A stretch of DNA of 64,000 bases from Fistularia commersonii (GCA_037954325.1 JBBMNZ010000002.1:18969679-19033678); one strand, 5' to 3'. Positions 37,701-49,219 are shown, numbered from the stretch's first letter. The notes: a model not told the origin generated them from the sequence alone. Numbers and translations are program-made.

Positions 37701-39125
37701 AGTGTGCAGTGTGCTCCATTCATATGGAGGGACAAACAGTAATGGCTGCGCAAGTGCCATACACATGCAAATGCTGACAAGCAGACACCCTGTAGGGGTG
37801 TTTTTAACAAATGTTTGACTATGTAACTACTAACCCACCATGCCAGTCCACCAGACATTGACTTGTCATAATGAAACCACCATGCAACAGAGTAATCACC
37901 TATCCATTTAAGTGTCACAGGAAATTGTGTGGGGAGGAACAAGGGGACCACAAATGTTAAGCCAACTTGATCGGCTCCCCCGTGTCACCGGCAGCGGAGA
38001 GAACAGACACAGAAAACAGCCTTCTGTCTCCCGTCTACAACAGACATTAACAATGTAGACCTCACAGGCATACACGGTAAAATATGTTAATGGATGAACA
38101 TGTGAGGCAAAATTGAAATGCTAAAATCACACCTGTCATCAACAGGGGCATCTCTGGGGGCCACAGGGACAGACAAACAAATGGCCCTTACTCATTTCTT
38201 CACACATAACAATGCCGTTTGAACACATTACGAGGTAGGTATTTTCACTTACAATTGCTATTTTCTTAATAATCGAGCTTCTCCACACTTTTTGCTCCCT
38301 GTCAGTGACATAATAAACAAACACATACTTTAATTGGATGAACCGGCATTTATATTTACATGCATGGATTTTATTTCAGTAATAGCTTTAGTTACGGGAA
38401 AGAAAATAATGATTAGGAAAATGAGTAACAATTAATAGAGGGTACAGAAAACCCAGGAACACATTTGTTGACAAGCCCTGGGGCAATTGTGGGCATTTAT
38501 GTGTGATACAATAGACAACTAATAGTGGAAAAATCACTTTTAATTGTACGAGAACCTAAACTATAGATATTAGATTATGTACAGGTAATGACAAAATGAT
38601 TTTGGTCATCAAGGAGTGAGGAGTTAAAGGAACCTTCAAATGAGCCCTATTGTGCAGTTACACTTACTGGTTTTCCTCCCAGTATCCAAAATGACTGTAG
38701 CCATCAGGGTTTATCTGTATCGGACACCTGCTGAGAATATTGATCCAGCGCTGGTTTCACCGTTTTAGCTGTCACCAGGCATCAAGCTTTAAACAACCCT
38801 GTGCCACTTTATATTGAATTCTAATAGTGAAGACTAGGTAGCCATTGTGAATATATATCTATCACTTTAAGTGAGAAAACAATCAGCCTCATTCATTTGC
38901 TTGCCTGGAATTTAGATTTGAATGCTTGAAAAGTAAATGAGGGGTGAGTCATCCAGCATTCATTAGGCACATAACAAACAAACAAATAAATAGATAAATA
39001 ATTAAACAAATTAATAAATTCAAAAATGTTAAAAAGAAATAAAGAAAGAAAAAAAAGACAGAGAGATGATGATCATTCCCCCTCCTCCTACCACAATTGA
39101 TATTATCATTATATATAATAACAAT

Positions 39126-39174
39126 GATAATAATAACAATAATAATAATAACTAGTATTATTATTGTTATTATC
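39126..39174. repeat. palindromic TAA/ATT microsatellite
   Basis: A TAA/AAT run is mirrored around ACTAGT (39151-39156) by an ATT run. The arms, including the GATAAT...ACAAT interruptions, are complementary with a small length difference, so the strand can fold into a hairpin. Confidence 0.75.
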
Positions 39175-39468
39175 AAAGCAAGAGGAAAAGTCTTCTGAAT
39201 AAACATAAATAAAAAACTGATTCCAACTTTAGTATTCAGTATAATGAAACAGATTCCAAGGCAGGATTTTTATGCAAAAATGCACAAATGAAATACTGAA
39301 TAAGCAAAAATAGGGAACAAGCAGGGAACTAACTAATTAGCAGTAATAATATTTATATAGCCAATACCAGTCCTCTCATAGCTCTCATAGGACAATATCT
39401 TAACTAAACATTGACGCAGAAGCTGTTCAGGTTTAAATAAGAGAAAACAGATATCGTGTCTCTTTGGG

Positions 39469-39492
39469 AAAAGAAAAGAAAAGAAAAGAAAA
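39469..39492. repeat. AAAAG pentanucleotide repeat
   Basis: About five perfect AAAAG units upstream of nkx1-2. Confidence 0.8.
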
Positions 39493-39559
39493 CAGTTATT
39501 AACGCCTATAGTAAGAGTCCAATTAAGAGAGACGGGGTGAATCTCTGATACGGATCCAG

Positions 39560-39925
39560 TGCCATCTGTGCCCAATTTACTTTCAGGTCGCGGATTATTG
39601 AATTTAATGATATGGGTGATTATCGACGAATGCCGTGGGCCCATTAGGAGGTCGTGTGAAACTAGCGTTTGTGTCACGTGTCATGGGGGCCGGGGGGGGG
39701 GGGGGGGGCAGGAGCCTTTAAGACCGCGCTCTCCGGTCTCTATACATTCCACGCTGCGGGACTGACAGGCGTGGGGAGCACGGCAGGAGTCCTCCCTGCG
39801 TGGGATCATCGACACCAAATCGGGGTTGATGAAGCTCAAAAACAACTACAAGTTTAGACTATGAGAAGTCATTTTCCCCGCGCGTAATTACGCACAGCTT
39901 TGACCGGGTGCCTTGGGCACACAGC
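39560..39925 (+). promoter_or_regulatory. nkx1-2: nkx1-2 promoter and 5'UTR region (inferred)
   Basis: The stretch becomes CpG- and GC-richer than the desert on its left. It contains homeodomain-type cores (GATTATTGAATTTAATG at about 39590-39606), an E-box CACGTG (39675-39680), a 17-G run (39692-39708) and a CCGCGCTCTCCGG segment. I see no clear TATA box, and the transcription start is not determined. The position directly upstream of the nkx1-2 start codon is the main evidence. Confidence 0.5.
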
Positions 39926-40130
39926 ATGCTTGACCCCAAGGACTGTGGAGTGACGATGCTGTCCAGTCACAAGATCTCCTTCTCCATCCTCGACATATTG
40001 GATCCGAACAAATTCAACAGCAAAAGGGCAACAAAACTTGCCAAGTTTCGAGCGTCGGATCCGGTCGGAGCAAGTTTGGAGTCGGACGCCCCAGCAGGCG
40101 GAGACTTCCCGGATGAGCGCACCGACACAG
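39926..40130 (+). CDS. nkx1-2: nkx1-2 exon 1 (NK1-class homeobox protein, N-terminus)
   Basis: NKX1-2 (SAX1) is a nuclear homeodomain transcription factor of caudal epiblast/neural progenitors and parts of the nervous system. The exon encodes residues 1-68 and the first base of codon 69. The start ATG at 39926 gives MLDPKDCGVTMLSSHK, similar to the mammalian NKX1-2 start; a GTG-initiated frame 18 bases upstream is not a plausible start. HKISFSILDILDPNKF (residues 15-30) is the conserved amino-terminal NK motif, an EH1-like segment (FSILDIL, 19-25) expected to recruit Groucho/TLE corepressors. The donor is ACACAG|GTAGAT at 40130/40131. Exon 1 plus exon 2 total 819 nt with an uninterrupted frame. 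The N-terminus mixes NKX1-2-like (HKISFS) and NKX1-1-like (DPNKFNS) spelling; the paralogue call rests mainly on the rest of the protein and the neighbour fam53b. Confidence 0.9.
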
Positions 40131-42019
40131 GTAGATTAAAAAAACATATATTTTTTGAAAGCAATATTATTCAACTGATTTATTTTGTATTTATTTATTT
40201 TGTTTTATTTTGCTTTATATATGTGCTACCTTTTTAATAGGAAACTTGCAATATACAAAGCGGGCGCGTGATGCGTAATAGGCGCAAAAAATAAAATCAG
40301 TATATATTTTGAGTGTTTTTTTTGAATTTCTTGACGGATCGTCAGCACCGTGTGACCTTCCGTTAATTGCCAAAGCTGGGTTTCCTTTTCAAGGAAGCCA
40401 CAAAGGCTCGTTTCCCAGAGCCCCAGCTTGTGATTGGCACCGGGACGGGCAGATCCAGATAATTGTTTAAATCGTCCCATTGAGGATGCCTCTGCGCGCT
40501 TTGATCGATATCCCATTACTGCATCCTGCATATCTCCCTCCAGCACCTTGCAGGTACAAACTTCACACCCCATCCATGTCTGATCCTTAATATCGTTCGA
40601 TTAAAACTTCCCTTTAAATAGATGACATTTATCGATCCGGCTGCAAATATGAAACTCCATTAGCGCGTCATGGCTGAGATGGCGGAGCTGGATTTAGACG
40701 GGGATTTCTTTCCGCAACATGACATTTGAGGCACTCTGTGATTTATAAATTATTTAAGGATTAGTGACCAAGTCTAACCTCCCCCCTGTGAATGTACGCC
40801 ACGCTCGGAAGACCCCGAGCTCCTAATCATACACCCAACAGATGTCAACGTTAAGCCTTTTGTGTTCGGTATTTAAAGTGCAGTTTGATGGCACGGGAGA
40901 CCATCATTGCGCATTTTCTTGAAGCAGGTGTTTAACTCCATCCCGGGGACATGTCACTTATCGACAGGGACGTTGTCCATTCACTTCAACTTAAGAATTA
41001 CAAGGCCTTTTGGTCTGTTGCTTAAATGCACTTTTGGTAATTTCAACAAGAAAAAACTCAGGATCCCTTTTCATAACCATGAAATCAAAGCGTTATCATT
41101 TTTTATACATGATATGCAGCCATGTTTATGATGATCCCATGGGATAAGGGTGGTGATGCGTGTATGTTCTATCATAAATGCTTAATAATACCATAAATAA
41201 ACAGCCTCGTCAACATGCCATAGATATCCCAGGCCCAAGATGGCGAACACCAAGCAGGTATGGTGTCAAAGTTTACCAAGCTCTGCACATTTATTTTTTT
41301 ATTCACACCCGTCCAGTCGGCTTCATTCGCTGTCCGGCTCTGTGACAGTCAGAGGAGCACAACGAGTAGGACAAGCACGGTAGAACACACACGCTAAGTT
41401 TCCCCACCCTGCATCAGGCCAAAAATTCAAATTGAAAAAAAAAAAAACTGTGAAAACTCTCATCAAATAGAGCCTAATTTATCATTGAAATTCTAAATTG
41501 AAACTATCACTCATGATACACAACCTGCCAACATTCATTTGTACTCATCAGTGCCAGTTTTAGATAATTTTTGAACCAAATAGCATGCTAGCATTGGGCA
41601 GCATATACTTGCACATTTTACCCCCTCACTCACTTTCTGGCTTTGGTGGTAAAGCACAAGCCCAGCACATGCGTGTGCACGGCATGCGTCGCTAATCAAT
41701 GTCCCTCCGGCTTCAACAGGTGTGTAGAACCATTTTAACATACAAAATAAAATAAAAAAATCCAAAATTATACTGAAGCAGTCTTGAGGCACAGAAAAAA
41801 AACCCAATATATGTCTAACAGGACTTGAGAATGTTCACAAAAAAAAAAATTGACAATATTTTAATACTTTGATTTAAATTTTTTTACCCAGCTAGAAAGG
41901 CGTCCCTGTCAGAATGAACACATTAAACTTTATTTCTAGTTTTAAACCCTTGAGTGTGTTTTTAGATCAGCTGTAGACTTTTCCAGGATGTGCACCCACC
42001 CCTCTCTTGGTTGTTTCAG
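40131..42019 (+). other. nkx1-2: nkx1-2 intron
   Basis: This 1.9-kb intron has a GTAGAT donor and a TTGTTTCAG acceptor and is the only intron in the coding region. Its first 600 bases are complex and may be regulatory (see 40330-40740); the rest is AT-rich with poly-A runs and no recognised repeat. Confidence 0.9.
40330..40740. promoter_or_regulatory. nkx1-2: candidate intronic enhancer of nkx1-2
   Basis: Non-repetitive, mixed-composition block with CGTTAATTGCC, GATAATTGTTTAAATC, a TCF/LEF-type CTTTGAT (40499-40505) and several GATCGAT/ATCGATCC palindromic segments. It contrasts with the AT-rich remainder of the intron. Function and conservation are untested. Confidence 0.4.
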
Positions 42020-42633
42020 CCGAAGACGGAGGAGTTTCTGGAAAACATCTCCCCACCTTCGACGAGCATCACGCCGACTCCCCTCTTATCTCCCCGGCGA
42101 CAGAGAGCGAGTCTTGTCTCACCGTGGAGCAAGACGCAACAGAAGAGGAGTCTGGTATCCTTCTGAGGGATCCATCACCGCACAAGCGGCGTCGCCCGGA
42201 CCAGACCTGCGCCAAGCCACGACGCGCCAGAACCGCCTTCACCTATGAACAACTGGTGGCGCTGGAGAACAAGTTCCGCGCCACTCGGTACCTGTCTGTT
42301 TGCGAGAGACTGAACCTCGCTCTGTCCTTGAGTTTGACCGAAACCCAGGTCAAAATTTGGTTCCAGAATAGACGGACCAAGTGGAAAAAGCAAAACCCCG
42401 GGGCGGACAGCTGCATGCAGCCAGCCTCTGGCTCCCTTGTCAGTGTCAGTCCCAATCCAACGACCTGTGGGTCGAGCACGACCGGCTTTCACCAAACTTT
42501 CCCCAACTTCAGCTCAGGGAACGTTATCTTCCACTCGGGCAGCGCAGTTCCCCTTCCATCCACTGGAGGGCTCATGCATCCCTTCATGTCTGGTGGATTC
42601 GTGCAACCCACTTACTTTAATCCTCACCTATGA
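42020..42633 (+). CDS. nkx1-2: nkx1-2 exon 2 (homeodomain and C-terminus)
   Basis: This exon encodes the end of codon 69 to residue 272 and stops at TGA 42631-42633. An acidic linker and a basic PHKRRRPDQTCAK segment precede the homeodomain (residues 135-194, nt 42217-42396). The homeodomain begins PRRARTAFTYEQLVALENKF, with helix 3 TQVKIWFQNRRTKWKKQN carrying the invariant W48, F49, N51 and R53; the specificity residue at position 50 is Q, as in most NK and Antp-type domains. NPGAD after the domain is typical of NK1 proteins. The R in ENKFRATRYL and the downstream TFPNFSSGNVIFHSGSAVPL fit NKX1-2 better than NKX1-1. The protein ends YFNPHL. The gene looks intact. Zebrafish nomenclature would be an nkx1.2l-type name; which teleost duplicate it is cannot be told here. 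Confidence 0.93.
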
Positions 42634-43250
42634 AAACATTTTGCCGCCGGCGACAGTCAGTCTGTGCAACGACAGTCACAACCTGAACTTTCACAGCCAC
42701 GAGAGCTCGAGATGGTTTCTCTGATGCACACAGTGGAAGGAAAAAGGAAACTGTTTGTAGGTACAAATTACCATTTTTTGTCACGTCCCGTTTTCCATTT
42801 TGACCACATGGGTTACATATAAAAAACTTAAGGCCTTGTGAAACATCTGATAGGCTTTAATTTATTATTATGGGCATATTCCAACACTCCAACATCATAT
42901 GGATCCACAACAAGCATGACAGTTATTTAAGATTGAGCAATCCTCATAGCCTTGTCAGAAAAATTTACCCCTCACAATGCGGCAATTGTCATTGTGTTTT
43001 GGTGAAGCACCTCCTCATAATATGTATTTGAAGTATAATTTACCGTGCCATTGTATTCTCATGCATTTCTGTATCAGGAACAGCGGCATCCTGCTCTTGG
43101 GGGTTTGCGTGGGACGCGTCTGTTGTCGTTCACGGAGGGTTATCAGTGTAAATTAATTAAAAAAACATAAAGCATCTGTGTGTGGCTCTTCTATTATAAA
43201 GTAAGTCCCCTTTATACTAATTTGTCATTAAACAGCAATGTTGAAAGGTT
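42634..43250 (+). other. nkx1-2: nkx1-2 3'UTR (inferred)
   Basis: No AATAAA is seen in the first 600 bases after the stop. The variant hexamer ATTAAA at 43227-43232 is the best nearby polyadenylation candidate. The extent is a guess. Confidence 0.3.
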
Positions 43251-45599
43251 TTTAACAATTATATTTTGATGTTGTTTGAGGGCATTGTTATCATCTGCTG
43301 CCTCCTGGGTAAGACTGACAAAAACATAAAACTACAATTTCAAAACTTGGAAGTATTTTTTTTTTTTTTTATATTTAAATGCTCAGTGCTTTCCCGTTTA
43401 CTGTGGCAGCCATATTTCCTTCACAGATAAGGTTTTAACACATTTTACTTACTCCTGACATGATGGAGCAGCCCTGTCATGTGCCACAATTTCCTGGACC
43501 TTTTCCTGGATTATACAGAAAAAAATGGTAATATTTGTATCTTGCATTGCAAAACACCTGGGAAGACATTCTAACTTTCGTGTCTCGGTGATCAGATTTC
43601 GAGGTGGATACTGGTAGAATTATACAAGAAGCTGGAAAATCAAATCTCTTGCTAAATGGTAACAAAAATGCACAATTCATTTCATATAGCTATTTTGTGT
43701 AAGCCTCATCAGATGCTATATGCCATAAACACAGAATAAGTAGTTTTATGACGGTAAAGTGCCCAGGTACTACTTACATATCATAACCACACTGTGTCAC
43801 TATTTCCATACAAACATGATTATAACCTCAAAGAGAGGCAGTTTTATATTCCTGAATTGCACTAATTGAATTAGATGAAGCGACAAACCTGAAGGCAACA
43901 ACATCTTGCCGGTTATATAAGTATTTTTAACAAGAGAACACAATGTAAAAGCAGAGATGATCTGAGCGTTTTATCTCATCCAGCACTGTGCAACTCGACC
44001 AGGGAAGCAGGTTTACTCATCCTGTATTTTCTTTGCACCTTCACTTGCACCCGTCATTGTGTGCATGACTCATGGGCCAATCGTCTTGCCGAGAGACGCG
44101 AGGGAAAGAGGGAATTGTGCGCCACCGCTACAAGAAGAGATTTGACAGCATCAAATCAAGTGTCATACTGTGTTATTATCTGACGTCTTTGGTGGATTGT
44201 TGCGTTTTCTCTTCTTTTATCTACAGCACACTGGTCAGAGAAGAGGCCTCTGTTCTATGTCTACAGGAAGTCAGTTGGCCAGGCAAAGAGATGGGAGAGT
44301 GGTCCAAGAGTGGCAATTTTCTCCTGACACCAGTTTGACAGTCAGAGGTTTGAAAAACATCCCTCAACTTGACATTATTTTCTCACTGCTGTCAAAACGT
44401 AGCCAATGACTCCGTTTGCCGAAATACGTGCTCCCTTCTAAACTTTTAAAACATTGCTGTCTTTCTCACCCTGTGGATGTGAACATGAAAATGCAGTGGA
44501 AAAAAATGCCATATTTCTCGATTGATATAAGTGTGTTTTGATGGGTGCGTATGTATGCTATTCACTCTAACCCCTATCTTAGTGATATGTTTCATTCCAA
44601 CAAGACTTGGCATGTTCCTGAAGGGTTTGACACATTTAATCAATACCCGGGGATAATCCAACACAAGAAACCCATACTTTGACATGAGGAAAGTGTTATG
44701 GGACAATGTGAATGATAATGAATAATTTTTCAGGATGTTAGACGGGGGTTGTTTAGGTTTGGGTGAAAGACACCTGATTAAAATTCATTTTGGAGAATAT
44801 TTTGTTATGAGGTCAGATGTTAATAACATCATGACTGTCATAAACATGCGGCAGCTTTAGTAGGTAGAGAAAATTCCATTGACAGTCCCTCCTTGCTGCT
44901 GCAATCCATCTCGAGGAAGCAGTAGGTAGAGTGAAATAAATTATAATTTCCTAGCACGTGGACGTAAGAATGCTATCTTCGGCTGTCTCAATCCACAGGG
45001 AATAGAATCAGCTAGAGTTCACAGGTCAGTTGGAAAGGGAGTGGGACGTAAGATGGATGGATCTTGCCAGTGAGAACACTTTACGTATATTTTGGTTTGT
45101 TTTTAGTGCATTTGAATTTCTCTCCCACACACATAGTAAGTAAAAAAAACAACAAAAATTTGTGGTGTTAGAAACAATGAAAACATGCACTAACAATTTA
45201 GGAACCAGAATATATAATCTAACGGAGGGATGGCTTAAGACTGCATTCTTATTTCTTCAACTGACTATCCCAGCTTTTATTTTGAAGAAGCAAACTTCAT
45301 TTGATACAAATGTACAAATTCTTATTGTTTTGGTTCATCAAGCATCTGAATTATAACGATGCAAGGATTGCATGCTTTTCTGTTTTGCAAATAAGTAATG
45401 ATTATTTTCTGCTCTCTCAGCTTGACTCTTACTGTGTGATCTTCTCAAAGGGCCACAGCAATGACCATATCATTCCAGTGAACAATTTCTGTCAGAGTCT
45501 CATCATTTTGTTTCAAATGAATTATCTTTTAAATGAATGCTTGGGCGGCATTGTTGCAAAGGGGTAAGCCCATCCACCTGGCAGCAAGAAGGTCCCTGG
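43251..45599. other. intergenic stretch downstream of nkx1-2
   Basis: Nothing beyond short chance open frames. A poly-T run sits at about 43358-43370. No repeat family was recognised. Confidence 0.5.
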
Positions 45600-46761
45600 C
45601 TCCCTGGAGGCAAAAGTAGAAGAGATGACTATTGTAGACCACAAACTAGCACAGATTAGTAAAAGTGAAGTGAGGAAGCCATTGAAGAGGATGATGAGTG
45701 GAAAGGCAGTGAGTCCTGATGATATACCTGTGGAGGTGTGGAAGTGTCTAGGAGAGGCAGCGATAGAGTTTCTGACTAGATTATTCAACAGGATCTTAGA
45801 GAAGGAGAAGATGCCTGAAGAATGGAGAAAAAGTGTGATGGTACCCGATTTTAAGAATAAGGAGGATGTGCAGAATTGTGGCAACTACAGAGGGGTAAAG
45901 TCGATGAGCCATACAGTGAAGTTATGGGAAAGAGTAGTGGAAACTCGGCTGAGAGCAGAAGTCAGCATTTGTGAACAGCAGTATGGCTTCATGCCTAAAA
46001 GAGTACTAAAGATGCAGTATTTTCTTTGAGAATGCTAATAGAGAAGTACAGAGAAGGCCCGAAGGAGCTGCATTGTGTTTTTGTAGACCTAGAAAAAGCA
46101 TATTACAGGGTGCCAAGAGAGGAACTCTGGTATTGTATGAAGAAATCTGGAGGGCCCGAGAATTATGTTAGACCGTTGCAGGACATGTATGATAGCTGTG
46201 AGACAGTGGTGCAGTGTGCTGTAGGGGTAGTTCAAGAGAAGTTCAAGGTGGAGGTGGGACTCCGTCAGGGATCAGTCCGAGCCCCTTCTTGTTTGCAGTG
46301 GTGATGGACAGGCTGACAGATGAGGTTAGACAGAAATTCTCATGGACCATGATGTTTGCAGATGACATTGTGATCTGTAGTGAGAGCAGGGAACAGGTTG
46401 AGGAAAATCTAGAGAGGTGGAGGTATGCTCTAGAAAGGAAAGGAATGACGGTTTGTTGCAGCAAGACAGAGTATATGTGTGTCAATGAGAGGAACTACAG
46501 GGAGTGGAGATCAAGAAGGTGCAGGATTTCAGGTACAGGGGATCAACAGTCCAGAGCAATGGAGAGTGTGGACAAGAAGTGAAGAGACGAGTTCGAGCAG
46601 GATGGAATGGGTGGCGACAAGTGCCAGGAGTACGATGCGATAGAAGACTATCAGCCAGAATGTAAGGAAAGGTGTACAAGACAGTGGTGAGACCAGTGAT
46701 GCTGTATGGCCCAGAAGCAGTTACAATGACGAAAAGACAGGAGGCAGGGCTGGAAGTCGCA
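45600..46761 (+). mobile_element. RTE-type LINE, broken reverse transcriptase region
   Basis: Plus-strand fragment of a non-LTR retrotransposon polyprotein. In order: EKMPEEWRKSVMVPDFKNK, NYRGVKSMSHTVKLWERVVE (entry to the reverse transcriptase), QQYGFMPKR, then in another frame CVFVDLEKAYYRVPREELW (motif A, catalytic Asp in FVD), then in a third frame SPFLFAVVMD (motif B side) and FADDIVI (motif C, both catalytic Asp present). Frame changes occur near 46010-46026 and 46265-46290, so the copy is dead. Similarity stops at about 46761, about 390 bases before the normal 3' end, where unrelated sequence begins. The 5' part including any endonuclease is absent. Clade assignment to RTE rests on the motif spelling. 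Confidence 0.85.
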
Positions 46762-48250
46762 TCTGGTGTATGCATGTGATGTTGGGGTGCGTGGTCGCCA
46801 TAAAAATCCATGATCAGTAGAGCCAGGGTGATATACACCGTCATACAAGTCCCACCACACAGGGGTGCTGTGTACACCATCACCCCAGTACATCAGGTGG
46901 GCAAGCTGGGAAATGTCCATTGTAGCCTGTTGAAAGGTGTGGTGGGATCACAGGCCTCAGACCATCTCCTTAACAACCCTCAGGCGGGTGGATCAGCTCC
47001 TGTCCCCCAAGATGAGCTGTCCAGCGAGGGGGACTTTGTGTTATTTGAGCAAATGGCAGGGCCCACCACGAGCAGGCAACTGACTCATACCAACTAGCCA
47101 GACAGGGCAGAACAGCAACATATCCAGGTGGTTCTGGAATGTAATTTAATTTGTTGCAGAAAACAGTTCTCCCTCTACTCCATCAAGGGCCCACCCATTA
47201 AGGGCCACCTCTGGTGCTGATAATTACTCCCCATGCCGTACAACACGAGCCAATGTGGGCCAGCACTCTAATCCACATCCGATTACTTAGAGGGGTAATT
47301 GATGTGTAAAACATTCAGGGCATCTTTGTTTCATTGTTCTTTTTTTATCTGTCATATATCGTCGGGCCAACGATAAAAGAAGTGGAGGCGGAAGTGGATA
47401 TTAGGTGCCCCTGTCTTTCAGCCACAGTGTTATCGTCACCACGTGTGACTGATTGGACCCAATCGCCCGCATCTACTCCAAGGTGTATAGCAGACTTTTT
47501 TTTTGTCACAATCTTTGCCAATCTTCAGTTGTCTCTTGAGAGTCATAGAGATCTGCCCTTCACGGAAAAGTGGCAGATTGGATGGAGTCTTGTCTGACTC
47601 ATGGGCTGTGTGTTTTTTTTTTTTGGCTGTGAGCTTAGCCGACGTCAGGGTTTCCAACAAGACTCTTGGCACGGGTTCTTTTTTTTATTGGCTCACCCTG
47701 TGTTCCGGCATAGTGCAGGGTTTTCGGCGCGTGTCATCCCTACTGCCGACTGAGATTCTGTGCATCGCAATTTGTGGTAGTTTGCTGACCTCCAATTCGT
47801 TGGGCTGTCTGCTGTTGGCGAGGTGCTGTTTTATTCACCGCTATATTTCTTTTTGTAAAGCAGTTGGGGACGCTAGCAGGGAGGCCCAACACCTGGTGGA
47901 GGGGTATCGGCGTGGCTGACTCACACCACTGGTAGTTGTCCATCGTGTGTGTTTGTGTGAGTGTGTGTGTGTGTGTGTGTGCATGTGCACTTCACTTGTA
48001 GCCCTCTTTCTCTCGGCCCTTCTCCTAGCCGCCTCCCTGTGGTGAGCCCCTCTCCTGTTATGTGTGGTGGTCCATCCACCTATATGTCATCCCCAGCCAG
48101 TGTTTTGAATGATTGCCATTTTGGACAAATTACTGGATAAATTAAAAAAACCTTGCTTTATTCCCTAAAACCCTGTCTCTGTCCATCCTTAGCAGATCCT
48201 GTGCGCCTTGCATTAGTGGGTTGATCTCCCTTCCTGAGGGAATACATATT
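46762..48250 (+). mobile_element. probable LTR-retrotransposon 3' remnant (Ty3/Gypsy-like), untyped
   Basis: This block is distinctly richer in GC than its flanks. At 46810-47097 a plus-strand frame contains RVIYTVIQVPPHRGAVYTI followed by KLGNVHCSLLK, which resembles the beta-strand-rich end of a Gypsy-type integrase that finishes in a VHRSLL-like segment. It is followed by about 1.1 kb without homology in the window, including a TG repeat, that could be the 3' LTR. I could not define TG...CA ends or a target duplication, so the element type and borders are tentative. Confidence 0.35.
47945..47987. repeat. TG dinucleotide repeat
   Basis: A long, slightly interrupted TG tract inside the putative LTR block. 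Confidence 0.85.
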
Positions 48251-49219
48251 TATCTCCCTTGGGTGGTGTTTTGAATGTAGAAGTTCATAGTGAGTGTTTA
48301 ATTGTGAATAACATACACCGTTTCAAATGAAACTAGATATGATTAATCTTTCTGTAATTTCTTTTTTTCCCGGACAGATTTTTTTCCTCAGTTTATAGTG
48401 TATTTAAATATGAAAGACAATGATTTTGGTAAAAACTTATATTTGTATTCTGTGTAAAGACATGAAAAGTATGCCACTGCAATCAAAACAATCATTAAAT
48501 AGTTCATTTGCATTTAATGTTGATGGTTCCTTGATATCACTGAGCTCCCTTCTGGGGCTCCCCATTGTAGATTTTGGATCTGTACCATACTATTGAAGAA
48601 TTAAAGAACCAGACCAAGATGCTACCCTGTTAAAAATCTCTCTATGAAATAACTTTGACATCAGTTGGTCCTTTGAGCTAGTTCTTAATATCTCTCCATC
48701 TCTTCAGGATTGACCATACCGTGCACAGGTGTTTTGGGACTCCAATATGACAGCAGGGAATTGGAAGTAGAAAACAAACAGTTGACTTTTCAAAATTTCC
48801 AGATGTAACAGGAGAAATTTCCATGGTGGGGATGCCAATGCGTCTGTGTTTTAACGAGACCAACCGAGTGGAAGGAGATGGGGGCAGGGGCAGGTTTCTG
48901 TGAAAGGTACGGAGGCCAAAGTGGTGGAAGAGGAGAAGGATGTCAACAGGGCCCTGACTATCAGCTGAAGAATTGGGGACACAGAGGAGTCAAATATGGA
49001 GAGGAAGGTGACCCCTAGTTTGGCGAACTCAACAAAATTCGCTCATGCAATTACACTCACTCGAACATCGAAAGGAGATTTCAAACAAACTGAACCAGAT
49101 GCAGCAAACCCTGCTGTCCATGTTAGAACAGCACCAGAAAATTTGGTAAAAAAGAGGTTTGCAAACTATGTCCTACAACATTATTTACAGCCATGATTTC
49201 AAATCATTTTAAATGTCAC
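48251..49219. other. stretch without supported features
   Basis: Between the LTR-like block and RTE copy 2. AT-rich at first, then purine-rich from about 48780 to 49000 with no coding motif recognised. Confidence 0.5.

Larger units (their letters stand above)
37701..39600. other. intergenic stretch upstream of the nkx1-2 promoter
   Basis: No supported gene. It holds a palindromic TAA/ATT repeat (39126-39174) and an AAAAG repeat (39469-39492). The minus-strand frame across 38949-39206 is a low-complexity translation of the TAA repeat region. Confidence 0.55.

Noticed and set aside
38949..39206. Isoleucine/valine-rich minus-strand frame
   Set aside because: It is the translation of the TAA/ATT microsatellite and its flanks.
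42175..42495. Minus-strand frames opposite the nkx1-2 homeodomain exon
   Set aside because: Antisense shadows of a GC-rich conserved coding exon with no motifs of their own.
45600..46761. Active LINE reverse transcriptase
   Set aside because: The reverse transcriptase lies in three different frames, and the 5' region and 3' end are missing.
47503..47919. 138-codon hydrophobic frame
   Set aside because: It lies in the putative LTR block and looks like translated poly-T and pyrimidine-rich DNA rather than a membrane protein.
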